Of a stretch of DNA of 60,182 nt, positions 24,035 to 36,316 are shown in pieces. Below the pieces are notes generated by a model. That model was given only the letters and a program-made list of their open reading frames with translations. It was not told the DNA's origin and ran no database searches. The position numbers and the translations under genes are program-made. The first letter of the stretch is position 1. Each line of letters begins with the position of its first letter. Source of the stretch: Rubrivivax gelatinosus (GTDB taxonomy: Bacteria > Pseudomonadota > Gammaproteobacteria > Burkholderiales > Burkholderiaceae_C); assembly GCF_016583785.1 (NCBI RefSeq), contig NZ_NRRU01000019.1, positions 1 through 60,182 on the forward strand, read 5' to 3'.

Positions 24035-27000
24035 TTACACCAGCACGCGTTCGATGCCGCCGGAATTGGCGCGTTCGACGTAATCCTGGAGCCAGCCTTC
24101 GCCGAGCAGGCGGCGCGCCATCTCGACGACGATGTAGTCGGCCTCGAGCAAGCCGGAGTCGAGGTCGTCCTCGTAACGCTTGAGGCCCTGCAGGCAGCTG
24201 GGGCAGCTGGTCAGGATCTTCAGGTTGGCACCGGCGGGCACGCCGCCGGCCGCACGCAGCTCGGCCTCGCCCTTGCGGATCTCTTCTTCCTTGCGGAAGC
24301 GCACCTGGGTGCTGACGTCCGGGCGCGTGACGCCCAGCGTGCCGCTCTCGCCGCAGCAGCGGTCGCTCTTCACCACCCGCGGACCGACGAGCGCCTTGAC
24401 GGTCTTCATCGGGTCCTGCAGCTTCATCGGCGTGTGGCAGGGGTCGTGGTAGAGGTACGCGCCGTCGCTGCCAGGCGGCAGCACGATGCCCTTGCCGAGC
24501 AGGTATTCGTGGATGTCGACGATGCGGCAACCGGGGAAGATGTCCTCGAACTTGTAGCCCTGCAGCTGGTCGTAGCAGGTGCCGCAGGAGACGACGACGG
24601 TCTTGATGTCCAGGTAGTTCAGCGTGTTGGCCACGCGGTGGAACAGCACCCGGTTGTCGGTGATGATCTTCTCGGCCTTGTCGAACTGGCCGCTGCCGCG
24701 CTGCGGGTAGCCGCAGCACAGGTAGCCCGGCGGCAGCACGGTCTGCACGCCGGCATGCCAGAGCATGGCCTGCGTCGCCAGCCCGACCTGGCTGAACAGG
24801 CGCTCGCTGCCGCAGCCGGGGAAGTAGAAGACGGCCTCGGTCTCGGCACTGGTGGCCTGCGGGTCGCGGATGATCGGGACGTACTCGCGGTCCTCGATGT
24901 CCAGCAGCGCGCGCGCGGTCTTCTTCGGCAGCCCCCCGGGCAGCTTCTTGTTGACGAAGTGCAGCACCTGCTCCTTCAGCGGCGCCGCGCCCAGCGTCGC
25001 CCGCGGCGCCGCGGTCTGGCGGCGCAGCACGGGCTTGAGCAGCTCGTTGGCCAGGCGCTGGGCCTTGAAGCCGAAGCCGACCATCGCGCCGCGCATCAGC
25101 TTGATGGTCTGCGGGCTGGTCGCGTTCAGGAAGGTCATCGCGACCAGGTTGCCCGGCCGCAGGCTCTTCTTGCCCATCTTGCGCAGCAGGTTGCGCATGT
25201 TCATCGACACGTCGCCGAAGTCGATCTTCACCGGGCACGGCGACAGGCACTTGTGGCAGACGGTGCAGTGGTCGGAGACGTCCTCGAACTCCTCCCAGTG
25301 GCGCAGGCTGACGCCGCGGCGCGTCTGCTCCTCGTAGAGGAAGGCCTCGACCAGCAGCGAGGTCGCCAGGATCTTGTTGCGCGGGCTGTACAGCAGGTTG
25401 GCGCGCGGCACGTGCGTCGAGCACACCGGCTTGCACTTGCCGCAGCGCAGGCAGTCCTTGATGCTCTCGCTGATCGCCCCGATGTCGCTCTGCTGCATCA
25501 GCAGCGACTCGTGGCCCATCAGCCCGAAGCTGGGCGTGTAGGCGTCGCTCAGGTCGCTGGCCATCGCGCCGGCGACGCCGCCGCGCATCAGCTTGCCCTT
25601 GTTGAAGCGGCCCTCGGGGTCGACCCTGGCCTTGTAGGCGACGAAGGACGCGAGCTCCTCGTCGGTCAGGAACTCCAGCTTGGTGATGCCGATGCCGTGC
25701 TCGCCGCTGATGACGCCGTCGAGCCGCCGCGCCAGCGCCATGATGCGGGCGACGGCTTCGTGCGCCGTCTGCAGCATCTCGTAGTTGTCGCTGTTGACGG
25801 GGATGTTGGTGTGCACGTTGCCGTCGCCGGCATGCATGTGCAGCGCCACCCAGACGCGCCCGCGCAGCACTTCCTTGTGGATCGCCTTGCAGGCGTCGAG
25901 GATGGGTGCGAACGCGCCGCCGGAGAAGATCGCCTGCAGCGGCTTGAAGACCTGCCGCTTCCACGACGCGCGCAGCGTGTCGTCCTGCAGCAGCGCGAAC
26001 ACCGTGCGCGCGCTGTCGGGCTGCACGACGTCCAAGTTCTCGAGCCAGAAGCGCCAGAGCCCGCCGACCTCGGCCAGCAGCGCCAGCGCCTCGTTCGCAC
26101 GGTCCTCCAGCAGTTCGGCGCTCGGGATCTCGCCGGCCTCGCCGGCACTGCCGATCGGCAGCGAACCAGAGGCGAAGAAGGCTTCGAGACGCTCGAGCAG
26201 CTGCAGCTTGTTGCGCAGCGACAGCTCGATGTTGATGCGCTCGATGCCCTCGGTGTACTCGCCCATGCGAGGCAACGGGATGACGACGTCCTCGTTGACC
26301 TTGAAGGCGTTGGTGTGTTTGGCGATCGCCGCGGTGCGCTTGCGGTCGAGCCAGAACTTCTTGCGCGCGTCGGCGCTGACGGCAACGAAACCCTCGCCGC
26401 CGCGGCTGTTGGCGATGCGCACGACCTCGCTGGTGGCCCGCGCGACCGCGTCCTCGTCGTCGCCGACGATGTCGCCGAACAGCACCATCTTCGGCAGGCT
26501 CTTGCCCTTCTGCACCCGCTTGCTCTTGGTCGCGTAGCCGACGGCCTTCAGGTAGCGGTCGTCCAGGTGCTCCAGGCCGGCGAGCAGGACGGGGGAGGGG
26601 CCCTGTCCATCCCGTTTCTCGCCGCCGGTTCGCTTGGCCTCGGCGAACAGGTAGTCCTTGATCTCGACGATGGACGGCACCGCGTCGCGCGGGTTGCCGA
26701 AGAACTCCAGGCAGACGGTGCGCGTGTGCGCCGGCATGCGGTGCACGACCCAGCGCGCGCTCGTGATCAGGCCGTCGCAGCCTTCCTTCTGGATGCCGGG
26801 CAGGCCGGCGAGGAACTTGTCGGTGACGTCCTTGCCCAGGCCTTCCTTGCGGAACACCGAGCCGGGGATCTCCAGGCGTTCGGTGCGCTCCAGCGTGCGG
26901 CCCGAGCTGTCGAAGGTCTTCAGCTCGAAGACCGCGGTTTCGACGTCGTGGATCTTGCCGAGGTTGTGGCCGATGCGCGTGACCTCGAGCCACTTGGCGT

Positions 27001-28006
27001 CCGGCGTCACCATGCGCCAGGACGCCAGGTTGTCCAGCGCGGTGCCCCAGAGCACGGCCTTCTTGCCGCCGGCGTTCATCGCGATGTTGCCGCCGATGCA
27101 CGAGGCTTCGGCCGAGGTCGGGTCGACCGCGAAGACGTGGCCGGCGCGTTCGGCGGCGTCGGCGACACGCTGGGTGACAACGCCAGCTTCGGTCCAGACC
27201 GTCGCCACCGGCTCGGCCAGGCCGGGCAGCACGACGCGCTCGACCTCGGTCATCGCCTCGAGCTTCTCGGTGTTGATGACGGCGCTGTTCCAGGCCAGCG
27301 GCACGGCGCCGCCGGTGTAGCCGGTGCCGCCGCCGCGCGGGATGATCGTCAGCCCGAGCTCGATGCAGCCCTTGACCAGCAAGGCCATCTCGGCCTCGGT
27401 GTCGGGCGTCAGCACGACGAAGGGGTACTCGACGCGCCAGTCGGTGGCGTCGGTGACGTGGGCCACGCGCGACAGGCCGTCGAACTTGATGTTGTCCTTG
27501 GCGGTGACGCGGCCGAGCACGCGGCGCGTGCGCTGGCGCAGGCCGTAGACCTCGACGAAGCGGTCGCCGAAGCGTTCGACCGCGGCGCGCGCGGCGTCCA
27601 GCAACTCGCCGACGTGGCCGTCGCGCTCGGCGTCGTCGGGCTGGCGGCGGCGTTCGATCTCGCGCAGCCGGTGCTGCAGCGCGTCGGTCAGCAGCCGCAG
27701 GCGTTTCGGGTTGTCGAGAAGGTCGTCCTCGAGGTACGGGTTGCGCTGCACCACCCAGATGTCGCCCAGCACCTCGTAGAGCATGCGCGCCGAACGCCCG
27801 GTGCGGCGCTCCTGGCGCAGCCGGTCCAGCAACTCCCAGGCGCGCTCGCCGAGCAGGCGGCGCACGATCTCGCGGTCCGAGAACGAGGTGTAGTTGTACG
27901 GGATCTCGCGCAGCCGCGCGGGTGCATCGGCGCCGCGATCGGGCGTGCCCGGCGCGACAGCGGCCGCCGGGTCTTGAGGTGTGGCAAAGGCGAGCGGCGC
28001 GTTCAT
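24035..28006 (-). CDS. DUF3683-type FAD-binding / 4Fe-4S / CCG-domain oxidoreductase (D-lactate or 2-hydroxyacid dehydrogenase-like)
   Basis: The protein has 1323 residues from ATG 28006, where CAAGG lies 7-11 bases upstream; ATG 28021 would add five residues. In order: an N-terminal DUF3683 domain (~30-180); an FAD_binding_4 domain with [15 protein letters not shown] and [20 protein letters not shown]; an FAD-oxidase C-terminal domain ending [18 protein letters not shown] and [14 protein letters not shown]; two 4Fe-4S motifs, [11 protein letters not shown] and [13 protein letters not shown]; then two CCG half-domains ([12 protein letters not shown] with [10 protein letters not shown], and YHDPCHTP with CCGESGTLG). 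The fusion combines GlcD-, GlcF- and HdrD-like parts in one chain, so it probably oxidises a 2-hydroxyacid and passes electrons to the quinone pool. The substrate is unknown. It is divergent from ugpB. Confidence 0.9.
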   Translation of the reverse strand: MNAPLAFATPQDPAAAVAPGTPDRGADAPARLREIPYNYTSFSDREIVRRLLGERAWELLDRLRQERRTGRSARMLYEVLGDIWVVQRNPYLEDDLLDNPKRLRLLTDALQHRLREIERRRQPDDAERDGHVGELLDAARAAVERFGDRFVEVYGLRQRTRRVLGRVTAKDNIKFDGLSRVAHVTDATDWRVEYPFVVLTPDTEAEMALLVKGCIELGLTIIPRGGGTGYTGGAVPLAWNSAVINTEKLEAMTEVERVVLPGLAEPVATVWTEAGVVTQRVADAAERAGHVFAVDPTSAEASCIGGNIAMNAGGKKAVLWGTALDNLASWRMVTPDAKWLEVTRIGHNLGKIHDVETAVFELKTFDSSGRTLERTERLEIPGSVFRKEGLGKDVTDKFLAGLPGIQKEGCDGLITSARWVVHRMPAHTRTVCLEFFGNPRDAVPSIVEIKDYLFAEAKRTGGEKRDGQGPSPVLLAGLEHLDDRYLKAVGYATKSKRVQKGKSLPKMVLFGDIVGDDEDAVARATSEVVRIANSRGGEGFVAVSADARKKFWLDRKRTAAIAKHTNAFKVNEDVVIPLPRMGEYTEGIERINIELSLRNKLQLLERLEAFFASGSLPIGSAGEAGEIPSAELLEDRANEALALLAEVGGLWRFWLENLDVVQPDSARTVFALLQDDTLRASWKRQVFKPLQAIFSGGAFAPILDACKAIHKEVLRGRVWVALHMHAGDGNVHTNIPVNSDNYEMLQTAHEAVARIMALARRLDGVISGEHGIGITKLEFLTDEELASFVAYKARVDPEGRFNKGKLMRGGVAGAMASDLSDAYTPSFGLMGHESLLMQQSDIGAISESIKDCLRCGKCKPVCSTHVPRANLLYSPRNKILATSLLVEAFLYEEQTRRGVSLRHWEEFEDVSDHCTVCHKCLSPCPVKIDFGDVSMNMRNLLRKMGKKSLRPGNLVAMTFLNATSPQTIKLMRGAMVGFGFKAQRLANELLKPVLRRQTAAPRATLGAAPLKEQVLHFVNKKLPGGLPKKTARALLDIEDREYVPIIRDPQATSAETEAVFYFPGCGSERLFSQVGLATQAMLWHAGVQTVLPPGYLCCGYPQRGSGQFDKAEKIITDNRVLFHRVANTLNYLDIKTVVVSCGTCYDQLQGYKFEDIFPGCRIVDIHEYLLGKGIVLPPGSDGAYLYHDPCHTPMKLQDPMKTVKALVGPRVVKSDRCCGESGTLGVTRPDVSTQVRFRKEEEIRKGEAELRAAGGVPAGANLKILTSCPSCLQGLKRYEDDLDSGLLEADYIVVEMARRLLGEGWLQDYVERANSGGIERVLV

Positions 28007-28118
28007 GAGCGAACCTTGCATGCTACCGCAGCGCAGCATCGCGGCCCCGCACCGGGGGCCGACACCAGCGGGGTTATCCCGGTTGCCCGCGCCGAGCGCC
28101 GCGTGACAGAACCGGGAA

Positions 28119-28138
28119 CTGTCATAAAACGATCGCAT
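28119..28138 (+). promoter_or_regulatory. Pho-box-like site upstream of ugpB
   Basis: CTGTCATAAAA at 28119-28129 matches the first repeat plus spacer of the PhoB consensus exactly; the second half-site (CGATCGCAT) is degenerate. A reversed CTGTCAC lies at 28103-28109. It is 36 bp upstream of the ugpB start, in the right orientation. The ugp operon is a classic phosphate-starvation target in enterobacteria, so PhoB control is likely. Confidence 0.65.
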
Positions 28139-28173
28139 CCTTTGGATCGTTACAACCCGCTGCAGGAGACCAC

Positions 28174-29493
28174 ATGAAAAGAATCGCCTCGTTCGCCCCA
28201 GCCGCCGTCGCCACGCTGGCCGCCTTGTTCGCGCTGCCCGCGCAGGCCCAGGTCGAGATCCAGTGGTGGCACTCGATGGGCGGCGCGCTCGGCGAATGGG
28301 TCAACGACCTGGCCAAGGACTTCAACGCCAAGCAGAAGGACTACAAGGTCGTGCCGGTGTTCAAGGGCAGCTACGACGAGTCGATGACCGCGGCCATCGC
28401 CGCCTTCCGCGCCGGCAACGCGCCGCACGTGCTGCAGGTCTTCGAGGTCGGCACCGCGACGATGATGGCGAGCAAGGGCGCGGTGAAGCCGGTGGCCACG
28501 CTGATGTCCGAAGCCGGCGTCAAGTTCGACCCGACGCGTTACATCAGCGCCGTGGCCGGCTACTACACCGCGCCGAACGGCCAGATGATGAGCCTGCCGT
28601 TCAACAGCTCGACGACCGTCTTCCACTACAACAAGGACGCCTTCAAGGCCGCCGGCCTGGACCCGAACAAACCGCCGACCACCTGGCCGGAAGTGGCGCT
28701 GGCCGCCGCCAAGCTCAAGGCCAGCGGCCACAAGTGCCCGTTCACGACGAGCTGGGTCAGCTGGACGCAGTTGGAGAGCTTCTCGGCCTGGCACAACGTC
28801 GAGTACGCGACCAAACGCAACGGCTTCGGCGGCCTGGACACGCGCCTGGCGTTCACGACGCCGCTGCACGTGCGCCACATCGAAAACCTGGCGAACATGG
28901 CCAAGCAGGGCCTGTTCGTCTACAAGGGCCGCGGCAACGCCGCCGACGCCACCTTCGTCTCGGGCGAGTGCGCGATGATGACCGGCTCCTCGGGCCTGTA
29001 CGGCAACGTCAAGCGCAACGCCAAGTTCAGCGGCGGCATCGGCGCCCTGCCCTATTACCCCGACGTGCCCGGCGCGCCGCAGAACACCGTCATCGGCGGT
29101 GCCAGCCTGTGGGTCATGAGCGGCAAGAAGCCGGCCGAGTACAAGGGCGTGGCCAAGTTCTTCGAGTACCTGTCGGACCCGCAGGTGCAAGCCACGAGCC
29201 ACCAGCGCACCGGCTACCTGCCGACCACGACCGCGGCCTACGAGCTGACCGAGAAGTCGGGCTTCTACAAGGAGAACCCCGGCACCGACGTCGCCGTGAC
29301 GCAGATGATCCGCAAGGTCACCGACAAGTCGCGCGGCGTGCGCCTGGGCAACTTCGTGCAGATCCGCACCATCGTCGACGAGGAGATGGAGCAGGTCTGG
29401 GCCGGCAAGAAGAGCGCGAAGGAGGCGCTGGACGCGGCCAAGAAGCGTGGCGACGACCAGCTGCAGCGCTTCGAGAAGGCGAACAAGGGCTGA
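28174..29493 (+). CDS. ugpB: sn-glycerol-3-phosphate ABC transporter, periplasmic binding protein
   Basis: The protein has 439 residues from ATG 28174, preceded by AGGAG. The signal peptide [20 protein letters not shown] ends at PAQAQ. The mature start [20 protein letters not shown] and the [20 protein letters not shown] block are characteristic of UgpB. It captures glycerol-3-phosphate and glycerophosphodiesters in the periplasm and delivers them to UgpAE. It is the first gene of the ugpBAECQ operon. A strong hairpin between ugpB and ugpA may favour ugpB over the membrane genes, which fits the usual excess of binding protein. Confidence 0.96.
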   Translation: MKRIASFAPAAVATLAALFALPAQAQVEIQWWHSMGGALGEWVNDLAKDFNAKQKDYKVVPVFKGSYDESMTAAIAAFRAGNAPHVLQVFEVGTATMMASKGAVKPVATLMSEAGVKFDPTRYISAVAGYYTAPNGQMMSLPFNSSTTVFHYNKDAFKAAGLDPNKPPTTWPEVALAAAKLKASGHKCPFTTSWVSWTQLESFSAWHNVEYATKRNGFGGLDTRLAFTTPLHVRHIENLANMAKQGLFVYKGRGNAADATFVSGECAMMTGSSGLYGNVKRNAKFSGGIGALPYYPDVPGAPQNTVIGGASLWVMSGKKPAEYKGVAKFFEYLSDPQVQATSHQRTGYLPTTTAAYELTEKSGFYKENPGTDVAVTQMIRKVTDKSRGVRLGNFVQIRTIVDEEMEQVWAGKKSAKEALDAAKKRGDDQLQRFEKANKG

Positions 29494-29545
29494 ACGCCGC
29501 AAGGCGTGCGCAGGCTCAGGCCCTGATAGCCTAGCGAGTTTTGCA

Positions 29546-29564
29546 CGCGGCCCGCGGGGCCGCG
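29546..29564 (+). repeat. Hairpin between ugpB and ugpA
   Basis: CGCGGCCC and GGGCCGCG form an 8-bp perfect stem with a 3-nt loop, about 50 bp past the ugpB stop and 60 bp before ugpA. No T-run follows. Likely an mRNA-stabilising or partial-attenuation hairpin that sets the binding protein to permease ratio. Confidence 0.6.
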
Positions 29565-29625
29565 CCGGGCGGCGGACGCTCCCTCTCGGGGCGCCCGCCG
29601 TCGTCACGAACGGGAAGAGCCGTCG

Positions 29626-30513
29626 TTGGCTGCCGAAAAGAGAGTCCGCTTCAAGAACGCGTGGCTGCCCTGGGTGCTGATCGCGCCGCAGATGGCCGTC
29701 ATCCTGGTCTTCTTCTTCTGGCCGGCGGCGCAGGCGCTGCACTACAGCCTGCTGCAGCAGGACGCCTTCGGCACCAGCGTCGAGTACGTCGGGCTGGAGA
29801 ACTTCCGCCGCCTGATCGACGACGAGAGCTACCTGCAGTCGTTCAAGACCACCGCCGTGTTCTCGACGCTGGTGGCGGTGGTCGGCATGACGGTGGCGCT
29901 GACGCTGGCGGTGATGGCCGACCGCGTCGTGCGCGGCGCACGCTTCTACCGCACGCTGCTGATCTGGCCTTACGCGGTGGCGCCGGCGCTGGCCGGCGTG
30001 CTCTGGCTGTTCATGTTCGCGCCGTCGATCGGCATCGTCAGCTTCTGGCTGCGCCAGGCCGGCTACGACTGGAACCACCTGCTCGACAGCGGCGACGCGA
30101 TGACGCTGATCGTGATGGCGGCGGTCTGGAAGCAGGTGTCCTACAACTTCCTGTTCTTCCTCGCCGGGCTGCAGTCGATCCCGAAGTCGCTGATCGAAGC
30201 CGCCGCGATCGACGGCGCCGGCCCCTGGCGCCGCTTCTGGACGGTGCAGTTCCCGCTGCTGACGCCGACGAGCTTCTTCCTGCTCGTCATCAACATCGTC
30301 TACGCCTTCTTCGACACCTTCGCGATCGTCGACGCCGCCACCCACGGCGGCCCGGGCAAGGACACGGCGATCCTCGTCTACCGCGTCTACTACGACGGCT
30401 TCAAGGCGCTGGACCTGGGCGGCTCGGCCGCGCAGAGCGTGGTGCTGATGGTCATCGTCGTCGCGCTGACGGTGATCCAGTTCCGCTACGTCGAAAAACG
30501 GGTCAACTACTGA
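29626..30513 (+). CDS. ugpA: sn-glycerol-3-phosphate ABC transporter permease UgpA
   Basis: The protein has 295 residues from TTG 29626, the start that leaves the family's N-terminus ([20 protein letters not shown]) intact; GGGAAGAG lies upstream. Six hydrophobic segments are visible. The cytoplasmic EAA loop that docks on the ATPase is [20 protein letters not shown]. It forms the membrane channel with UgpE. The stop overlaps the ugpE start as TGATG. The rare TTG start after a 132-bp gap suggests that ugpA is translated less than ugpB. Confidence 0.95.
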   Translation: MAAEKRVRFKNAWLPWVLIAPQMAVILVFFFWPAAQALHYSLLQQDAFGTSVEYVGLENFRRLIDDESYLQSFKTTAVFSTLVAVVGMTVALTLAVMADRVVRGARFYRTLLIWPYAVAPALAGVLWLFMFAPSIGIVSFWLRQAGYDWNHLLDSGDAMTLIVMAAVWKQVSYNFLFFLAGLQSIPKSLIEAAAIDGAGPWRRFWTVQFPLLTPTSFFLLVINIVYAFFDTFAIVDAATHGGPGKDTAILVYRVYYDGFKALDLGGSAAQSVVLMVIVVALTVIQFRYVEKRVNY

Positions 30514-31370
30514 TGGTCGAGAACCGCCCCGTCGCGACGCTGCTGTCGCACCTGGTGCTGGTGCTGGGGGTGATGATCGTCGCCTTCCCGGTCTACGTCA
30601 CCTTCATCGCCAGCACGCAGACCGCCGAGCAGATCGTGCAGAACGTGCCGATGTCGCTGCTGCCCGGCGACAACATGATCGAGAGCTACAAGCTGGCGCT
30701 GTTCGGCGGCAAGAGCGGCTACGGCGGCAACATCGCGCCGGTGCTGCCGATGCTCGAGGTCAGCCTGGTGATGGCGCTGGTGATCGCCGTCGGCAAGATC
30801 GTCATCTCGCTGCTCTCGGCCTTCGCCGTCGTCTACTTCCGCTTCCCCGGCCGCGGCCTGGTCTTCTGGATGATCTTCGTGACGCTGATGCTGCCGGTCG
30901 AAGTGCGCATCGGCCCGACCTACGAAGTCGTCTCCAACCTCGGCATGCTCAACAGCTACGCCGGGCTGACGGTGCCGCTGATCGCCTCGGCGACCGCGAC
31001 CTTCCTGTTCCGCCAGTTCTTCCTGACGGTGCCCGACGAGCTGGTCGAGGCCGCGCGCATCGACGGCGCCGGGCCGATGCGATTCTTCAAGGACGTGCTG
31101 CTGCCGCTGTCCAGCACCTCGATCGCAGCGCTGTTCGTGATCCAGTTCATCTACGGCTGGAACCAGTACCTCTGGCCGCTGCTGATCACGACCAGCGAGG
31201 ACATGTACCCGGTCGTGCTCGGCATCAAGAGCATGATCTCCGGCGGCGACGCCTACACCGAGTGGAACGCGGTGATGGCCACCGCGATCCTGGCGATGCT
31301 GCCGCCGGCGGCGGTGGTCATCCTGATGCAGAAGTGGTTCGTCAAAGGCCTGACGGATTCCGAGAAATGA
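30513..31370 (+). CDS. ugpE: sn-glycerol-3-phosphate ABC transporter permease UgpE
   Basis: The protein has 285 residues from ATG 30513, sharing one base with the ugpA stop. The N-terminus [20 protein letters not shown] and the family block [14 protein letters not shown] are typical of UgpE. Six membrane segments are visible; the EAA loop is [20 protein letters not shown]. It pairs with UgpA as the inner-membrane channel. A GC hairpin separates it from ugpC. Confidence 0.95.
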   Translation: MVENRPVATLLSHLVLVLGVMIVAFPVYVTFIASTQTAEQIVQNVPMSLLPGDNMIESYKLALFGGKSGYGGNIAPVLPMLEVSLVMALVIAVGKIVISLLSAFAVVYFRFPGRGLVFWMIFVTLMLPVEVRIGPTYEVVSNLGMLNSYAGLTVPLIASATATFLFRQFFLTVPDELVEAARIDGAGPMRFFKDVLLPLSSTSIAALFVIQFIYGWNQYLWPLLITTSEDMYPVVLGIKSMISGGDAYTEWNAVMATAILAMLPPAAVVILMQKWFVKGLTDSEK

Positions 31371-31377
31371 AGCCGCC

Positions 31378-31394
31378 GGCCGCCCGTGGCGGCC
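31378..31394 (+). repeat. Hairpin between ugpE and ugpC
   Basis: GGCCGCC and GGCGGCC form a perfect 7-bp stem around CGT in the 44-bp gap between ugpE and ugpC. There is no T-run. It is probably a translational or mRNA-stability element within the operon. Confidence 0.5.
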
Positions 31395-31414
31395 GCGGCC
31401 AGAACGGCTGACAC

Positions 31415-32472
<1,058 letters not shown>

Positions 32473-32476
<4 letters not shown>

Positions 32477-33228
32477 TGGCGCCCTGGCCGTATCCGCTGT
32501 GGATCGCGCACCGCGGCGCCGGCAAGCTGGCGCCGGAGAACACGCTCGCCGCCTTCCGCCTCGGCGCCTCGTACGGCTACCGGGCCTACGAATGCGACGT
32601 CAAGCTGAGCGCCGACGGCGTGCCCTTCCTGATGCACGACACGACGCTGGAGCGCACGACGCCCGAACGCGGCGTCGCCGGCGAGCGCAGCTGGAGCGAA
32701 CTCTCGCGCCTGGACGCCGGCGGCTGGCATTCGCGCAGCTACGCCGGCGAGCCGCCGGTCAGCCTCGACGCGCTGGCGAGCTACCTGCTGCGCAACGGTT
32801 TCCTGCTCGACCTGGAGATCAAGCCGACGCCGGGCGACGAACGCCGCACCGGCGAAGTCGTCGCCTCCGCCTGCCGCCGGCTCTGGGCCGGGCAGGCGGT
32901 GCCGCCGCTGCTGAGCTCGTTCAAGCCCGAGGCGCTGGCCGGCGCACGCGAGGCCGCGCCCGAGCTGCCGCGTGCGCTGCTGGTCGACGCCTTCTGGGAC
33001 GGCTGGTACGAAGCGGCGCTGGAGCTGGGCTGCGTCGCGATCATCCCGAACTACACGACGGTCGACCCGGGCCTGGTCGAACGCGCCCGCGCCGACGGCC
33101 TGCGTGTGCTCTGCTACACCGTCAACGACCCGTCCGAGGCGCGGCGGCTGCTGGCCGCCGGCGTCGAGGGCCTGATCACCGACGCCGTCGACCGCTTCTC
33201 GCCCGACACCACACGCGTCGTCGACTGA
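32473..33228 (+). CDS. ugpQ: Glycerophosphodiester phosphodiesterase UgpQ (cytosolic)
   Basis: The protein has 251 residues from ATG 32473, overlapping ugpC by ATGA. No signal peptide is present, so it acts in the cytoplasm on imported diesters, releasing glycerol-3-phosphate and an alcohol. GDPD motifs are [36 protein letters not shown] and [14 protein letters not shown], carrying the expected metal-binding Glu, Asp and His; the end has [19 protein letters not shown]. As the last gene it completes the scavenging pathway. The next gene converges 3 bp away. Confidence 0.95.
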
Positions 33229-33231
33229 GCC

Positions 33232-34533
33232 TCAGGCACCGCCGGCCGTCACCGGCTTGGCGGCGCTCGGCAGGACGCGCACGCCGCGGATCACCGGGTG
33301 CCGCCAGGCGGCGACAACGAGCAGCATCGACACGATACCGGCGAAAGCCAGCGCCGACCGCAGGCCGTGGTGTTCGCCCAGCCAGCCGCCGATCAGCGCG
33401 CCCGGGCCGGCCGGCAGCAGGATCAGCCAGCGCATCGTGCTCGTCATGCGGCCCAGCATCGGCTCGGGCGTCACCGCCTGGCGCAGCGCCAGGAAGTTGA
33501 TGAAGGCCAGCACCGCGCCGGCGCCGTACAGCGCCAGCGTCGCCGCGAAGGCCGCGACGCCCCAGGGCCCGACCGGCGCCGCGGCCAGCAGCAGCCAGCC
33601 GCTGCCGCAGACCAGGAAACCCAGCACCATGCACGGCCCCGGCCCGATGCGGCGGCTGATGCGGTTGCCCCAGACGCTGGCCGTCACCGTGCCGGCGCCG
33701 AGCGCGATGTAGCACAGCCCGACGGCCTGTTCCGACAGGCCCAGCGTGCGCGTCGCGAACAGGATCTGCACCACCTGGGCCGCGTTCTGACACAGCTGCC
33801 AGGTGCCGACCGCCAGCGCCAGCGCGACCAGCAGCTTGTGCTCGGCGACGAAACGCAGGCCTTCGGCGAGTTCACGCCCGAAGCGTGCGTCGGGGCGCGG
33901 CGTGCGGCGCTCGTCGACGTGGATGCCGCGCAGGATGGCCGCCGAGACGACGACCAGCACCGCGTCCACCAGCAGCGCCAGCGGCGCTCCGAAGAGCTTG
34001 ATCAGCAGCCCGGCGACGCCGGGGCCGGCGACGTCGGAGCCCGAGGTCGCGAGCGCGTTCTTGGCGTGCGCCTCGACCAGCCGGTCGCGTTCGACGACCT
34101 GGGTCAGCACGATCTGCGACGCGGTGCCGGCGACGGTGAAGACGCAGCCGATGAAGAAGCCGACCGCGTACAGCCAGGGCATCGCCAGCCAGCCCATGGC
34201 CCAGGCCAGCGGCACGCTGCCCACCGCCACGCCGATCAGCAGTTCGCCGGCGATGTAGACCGGCAGCTTGCGCACCCGGTCCAGCCAGACGCCCGCCGGC
34301 AGCGAGAACAGCACGAAGGGAGCGATCTCCATCGCCGTCAGCAGCCCCATCTGCGTGGGCGTGGCGTGCAGCAGCACCGCCGCGGTCAGCGGCAGCGCGA
34401 GCATCGTCACCTGGCCGCCCAGCGAGCTGATCAGGATCGAGCTCCACAGCCGGCGGTAGGTGGCGTTTCGAAGCAGGTCGCCCGGCGGCAGCGTCAGGGC
34501 GGCGCGCAGGCGGGCGAGCAGCGCGCGGGTCAT
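33232..34533 (-). CDS. MFS transporter (MFS_3/enterobactin-exporter-like)
   Basis: The protein has 433 residues from ATG 34533. About twelve hydrophobic segments are visible. The cytoplasmic loop-2 motif LPAGVWLDRVRKLPVYI and the conserved RDRLVEAHAKNALATSGSD with VAGPGVAGLLI place it in the MFS_3 group (EntS-like exporters). It is a probable proton-driven exporter of small molecules; the substrate is not known. A monocistronic gene, it converges with ugpQ and has about 200 bp between its start and the argJ stop. Confidence 0.85.
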   Translation of the reverse strand: MTRALLARLRAALTLPPGDLLRNATYRRLWSSILISSLGGQVTMLALPLTAAVLLHATPTQMGLLTAMEIAPFVLFSLPAGVWLDRVRKLPVYIAGELLIGVAVGSVPLAWAMGWLAMPWLYAVGFFIGCVFTVAGTASQIVLTQVVERDRLVEAHAKNALATSGSDVAGPGVAGLLIKLFGAPLALLVDAVLVVVSAAILRGIHVDERRTPRPDARFGRELAEGLRFVAEHKLLVALALAVGTWQLCQNAAQVVQILFATRTLGLSEQAVGLCYIALGAGTVTASVWGNRISRRIGPGPCMVLGFLVCGSGWLLLAAAPVGPWGVAAFAATLALYGAGAVLAFINFLALRQAVTPEPMLGRMTSTMRWLILLPAGPGALIGGWLGEHHGLRSALAFAGIVSMLLVVAAWRHPVIRGVRVLPSAAKPVTAGGA

Positions 34534-34734
34534 CGTCGAAGGTCTCCGGTCGTCGGCGCGGGCGAGCCGCAAAACACGGGCGACGCCAAGACGACACGAT
34601 CGGCGGCCCGCGGCCGGCACGCGGCGCGCCGGCCTGTCGACGGCCGCTCGGGCGGTGAACGCCGGCCGGCCATCGGGGGAAGGGGCAGCGATCCTAGCAG
34701 CCCTGGACCGGCGGAACGACCGCCGGAGAAGGGA

Positions 34735-35964
34735 TCAGGAGCGGTAGTCGGCGTTGATGCTGACGTAGTCGTGCGACAAGTCGCAGGTCCAGACCGTCGC
34801 CGCCGCGGCGCCGCGGTGCAGGTCCACGCGCACCGTGATCTCGGCGTGTTTCATCACGCGCTGGCCGTCCTCCTCGCGGTAGCCGGGGTGGCGGCCGCCC
34901 TCGTGCACCACGTGCACGTCGTCGAGGAAGAGGTCGATCAGCCCCTGGTCGAGGTCGGCGATGCCGGCATAGCCGACGGCCGCCAGGATGCGGCCGAGGT
35001 TGGGGTCGCTGGCGAAGAACGCGGTCTTGACGAGCGGCGAATGCGCCACCGCATAGGCCGCGGCGCGGCATTCGGCCTCGTCGCGCCCGCCCTGCACGGT
35101 GACGGTGATGAACTTGGTCGCACCTTCGCCGTCGCGCACGATGGCCTGGGCCAGGTGCTGCGACACGGCGATGACAGCTTCGCGCAGCGCGCGGCCCTCG
35201 GCCGAGTCGAGCGTGTCGATAGTCGCGTGGCCGGCCTGGCCGGTGGCAACCAGCACGAAGGAGTCGTTCGTGGAGGTGTCGCCGTCGATCGTGATGCGGT
35301 TGAAGCTGAGGTCCGCGGCTTCGCGCAGCAGCGGCTGCAGCAGCGCCGCATCGATGGCGGCGTCGGTGGCGACGAAACCGAGCATCGTCGCCATGTTCGG
35401 GCGGATCATGCCGGCGCCCTTGGCGATGCCGGTGACGGTGACCGTGCGCCCGCCGATCTGCAGCTGGCGCGACGCCGCCTTGGCCAGCGTGTCGGTGGTC
35501 ATGATGCCTTCGGCGGCTTCGGCCCAGCCGTCGGCGCGCAGCGCCGCCCACGCGGCGGGCAGGCCGGCCTCGATGCGTTCGACCGGCAGCGTCTCCATGA
35601 TGACGCCGGTGGAAAACGGCAGCACCTGGCGCGGCGCGACGCCGGCCACCGCGGCCAGCGCCTCGCAGCTGCGGCGTGCACGCGCCAGGCCGTCGGCACC
35701 GGTGCCGGCGTTGGCGTTGCCCGTGTTGATGACGATCGCGCGTATGCCCTCGCCTGCGGCCAGGTGTTCGCGGCAGACCTGCACGGGCGCGGCGCAGAAG
35801 CGGTTCTGGGTGAAGACACCGGCGACGGCCGAGCCGGCCGCGATCTCGAAGACGACGAGGTCGCGGCGGCCGGCCTTGCGGATGCCGGCCATCGTCGTGC
35901 CCACGCGCACGCCGGCGACGGGCAGCAGGGATTCGGGGGCGGGAGCGGCGAGGTTGACGGGCAT
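34735..35964 (-). CDS. argJ: Bifunctional glutamate N-acetyltransferase/amino-acid acetyltransferase ArgJ
   Basis: 409 residues, usual length. ArgJ recycles the acetyl group from N-acetylornithine to glutamate in arginine synthesis. The autoproteolysis site is [14 protein letters not shown], with nucleophile Thr193 splitting the alpha and beta chains. [19 protein letters not shown] and [11 protein letters not shown] are N-terminal family blocks, and [19 protein letters not shown] and the terminal VSINADYRS close the beta chain. In many Burkholderiales argJ lies next to secA; here a subtilase gene on the other strand separates them. Confidence 0.97.
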   Translation of the reverse strand: MPVNLAAPAPESLLPVAGVRVGTTMAGIRKAGRRDLVVFEIAAGSAVAGVFTQNRFCAAPVQVCREHLAAGEGIRAIVINTGNANAGTGADGLARARRSCEALAAVAGVAPRQVLPFSTGVIMETLPVERIEAGLPAAWAALRADGWAEAAEGIMTTDTLAKAASRQLQIGGRTVTVTGIAKGAGMIRPNMATMLGFVATDAAIDAALLQPLLREAADLSFNRITIDGDTSTNDSFVLVATGQAGHATIDTLDSAEGRALREAVIAVSQHLAQAIVRDGEGATKFITVTVQGGRDEAECRAAAYAVAHSPLVKTAFFASDPNLGRILAAVGYAGIADLDQGLIDLFLDDVHVVHEGGRHPGYREEDGQRVMKHAEITVRVDLHRGAAAATVWTCDLSHDYVSINADYRS

Positions 35965-36316
35965 GGTGGCGACGCGGGCGCAAGACAGAGGTGGGAGCCG
36001 GATTCTAGGAGCCCCCTCCGGTGCGAGCCGCCCCCCGCCGGTGCGCCGCTGCGCCGCGTCGGTGAACCCCGGCACAACCCGCCCCCGCAGTCGCGGGATC
36101 GGCGTCGCGCCGGGGCCATCGGCCGCTGCCCGCGGCGCGGGGTGCTACCCATAATCGTTCGCACCTCGGGGGGCGGAACGGCAGCCTGCCCTTCGAACCG
36201 CATCCGATGGCTGCCGCGCGCGCTCCGTCACGCGCCGCCAGCTCTCGCACGCTCGACAACATGGCCGCCTTGGAGGCGCCGCGTACGACGGCGCCCACGC
36301 AGGAGTGAATGACCTC
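35965..36316. other. Divergent intergenic region between argJ and subtilase gene
   Basis: This 352-bp stretch holds no supportable gene. It must carry the promoters of argJ (leftward) and the subtilase (rightward). A CATAAT at 36150-36155 on the plus strand is the best -10-like hexamer and sits about 160 bp before the subtilase start; I see no good -35 box with it. AGGAG at 36301-36305 is the subtilase ribosome-binding site. Confidence 0.4.

Noticed and set aside
24434..28177. Long open frame of about 1247 codons on the plus strand opposite the FAD/4Fe-4S oxidoreductase
   Set aside because: It is the antisense shadow of a gene with full domain structure; the translation is His/Ala/Gly/Val-rich and low in information, as expected in GC-rich DNA.
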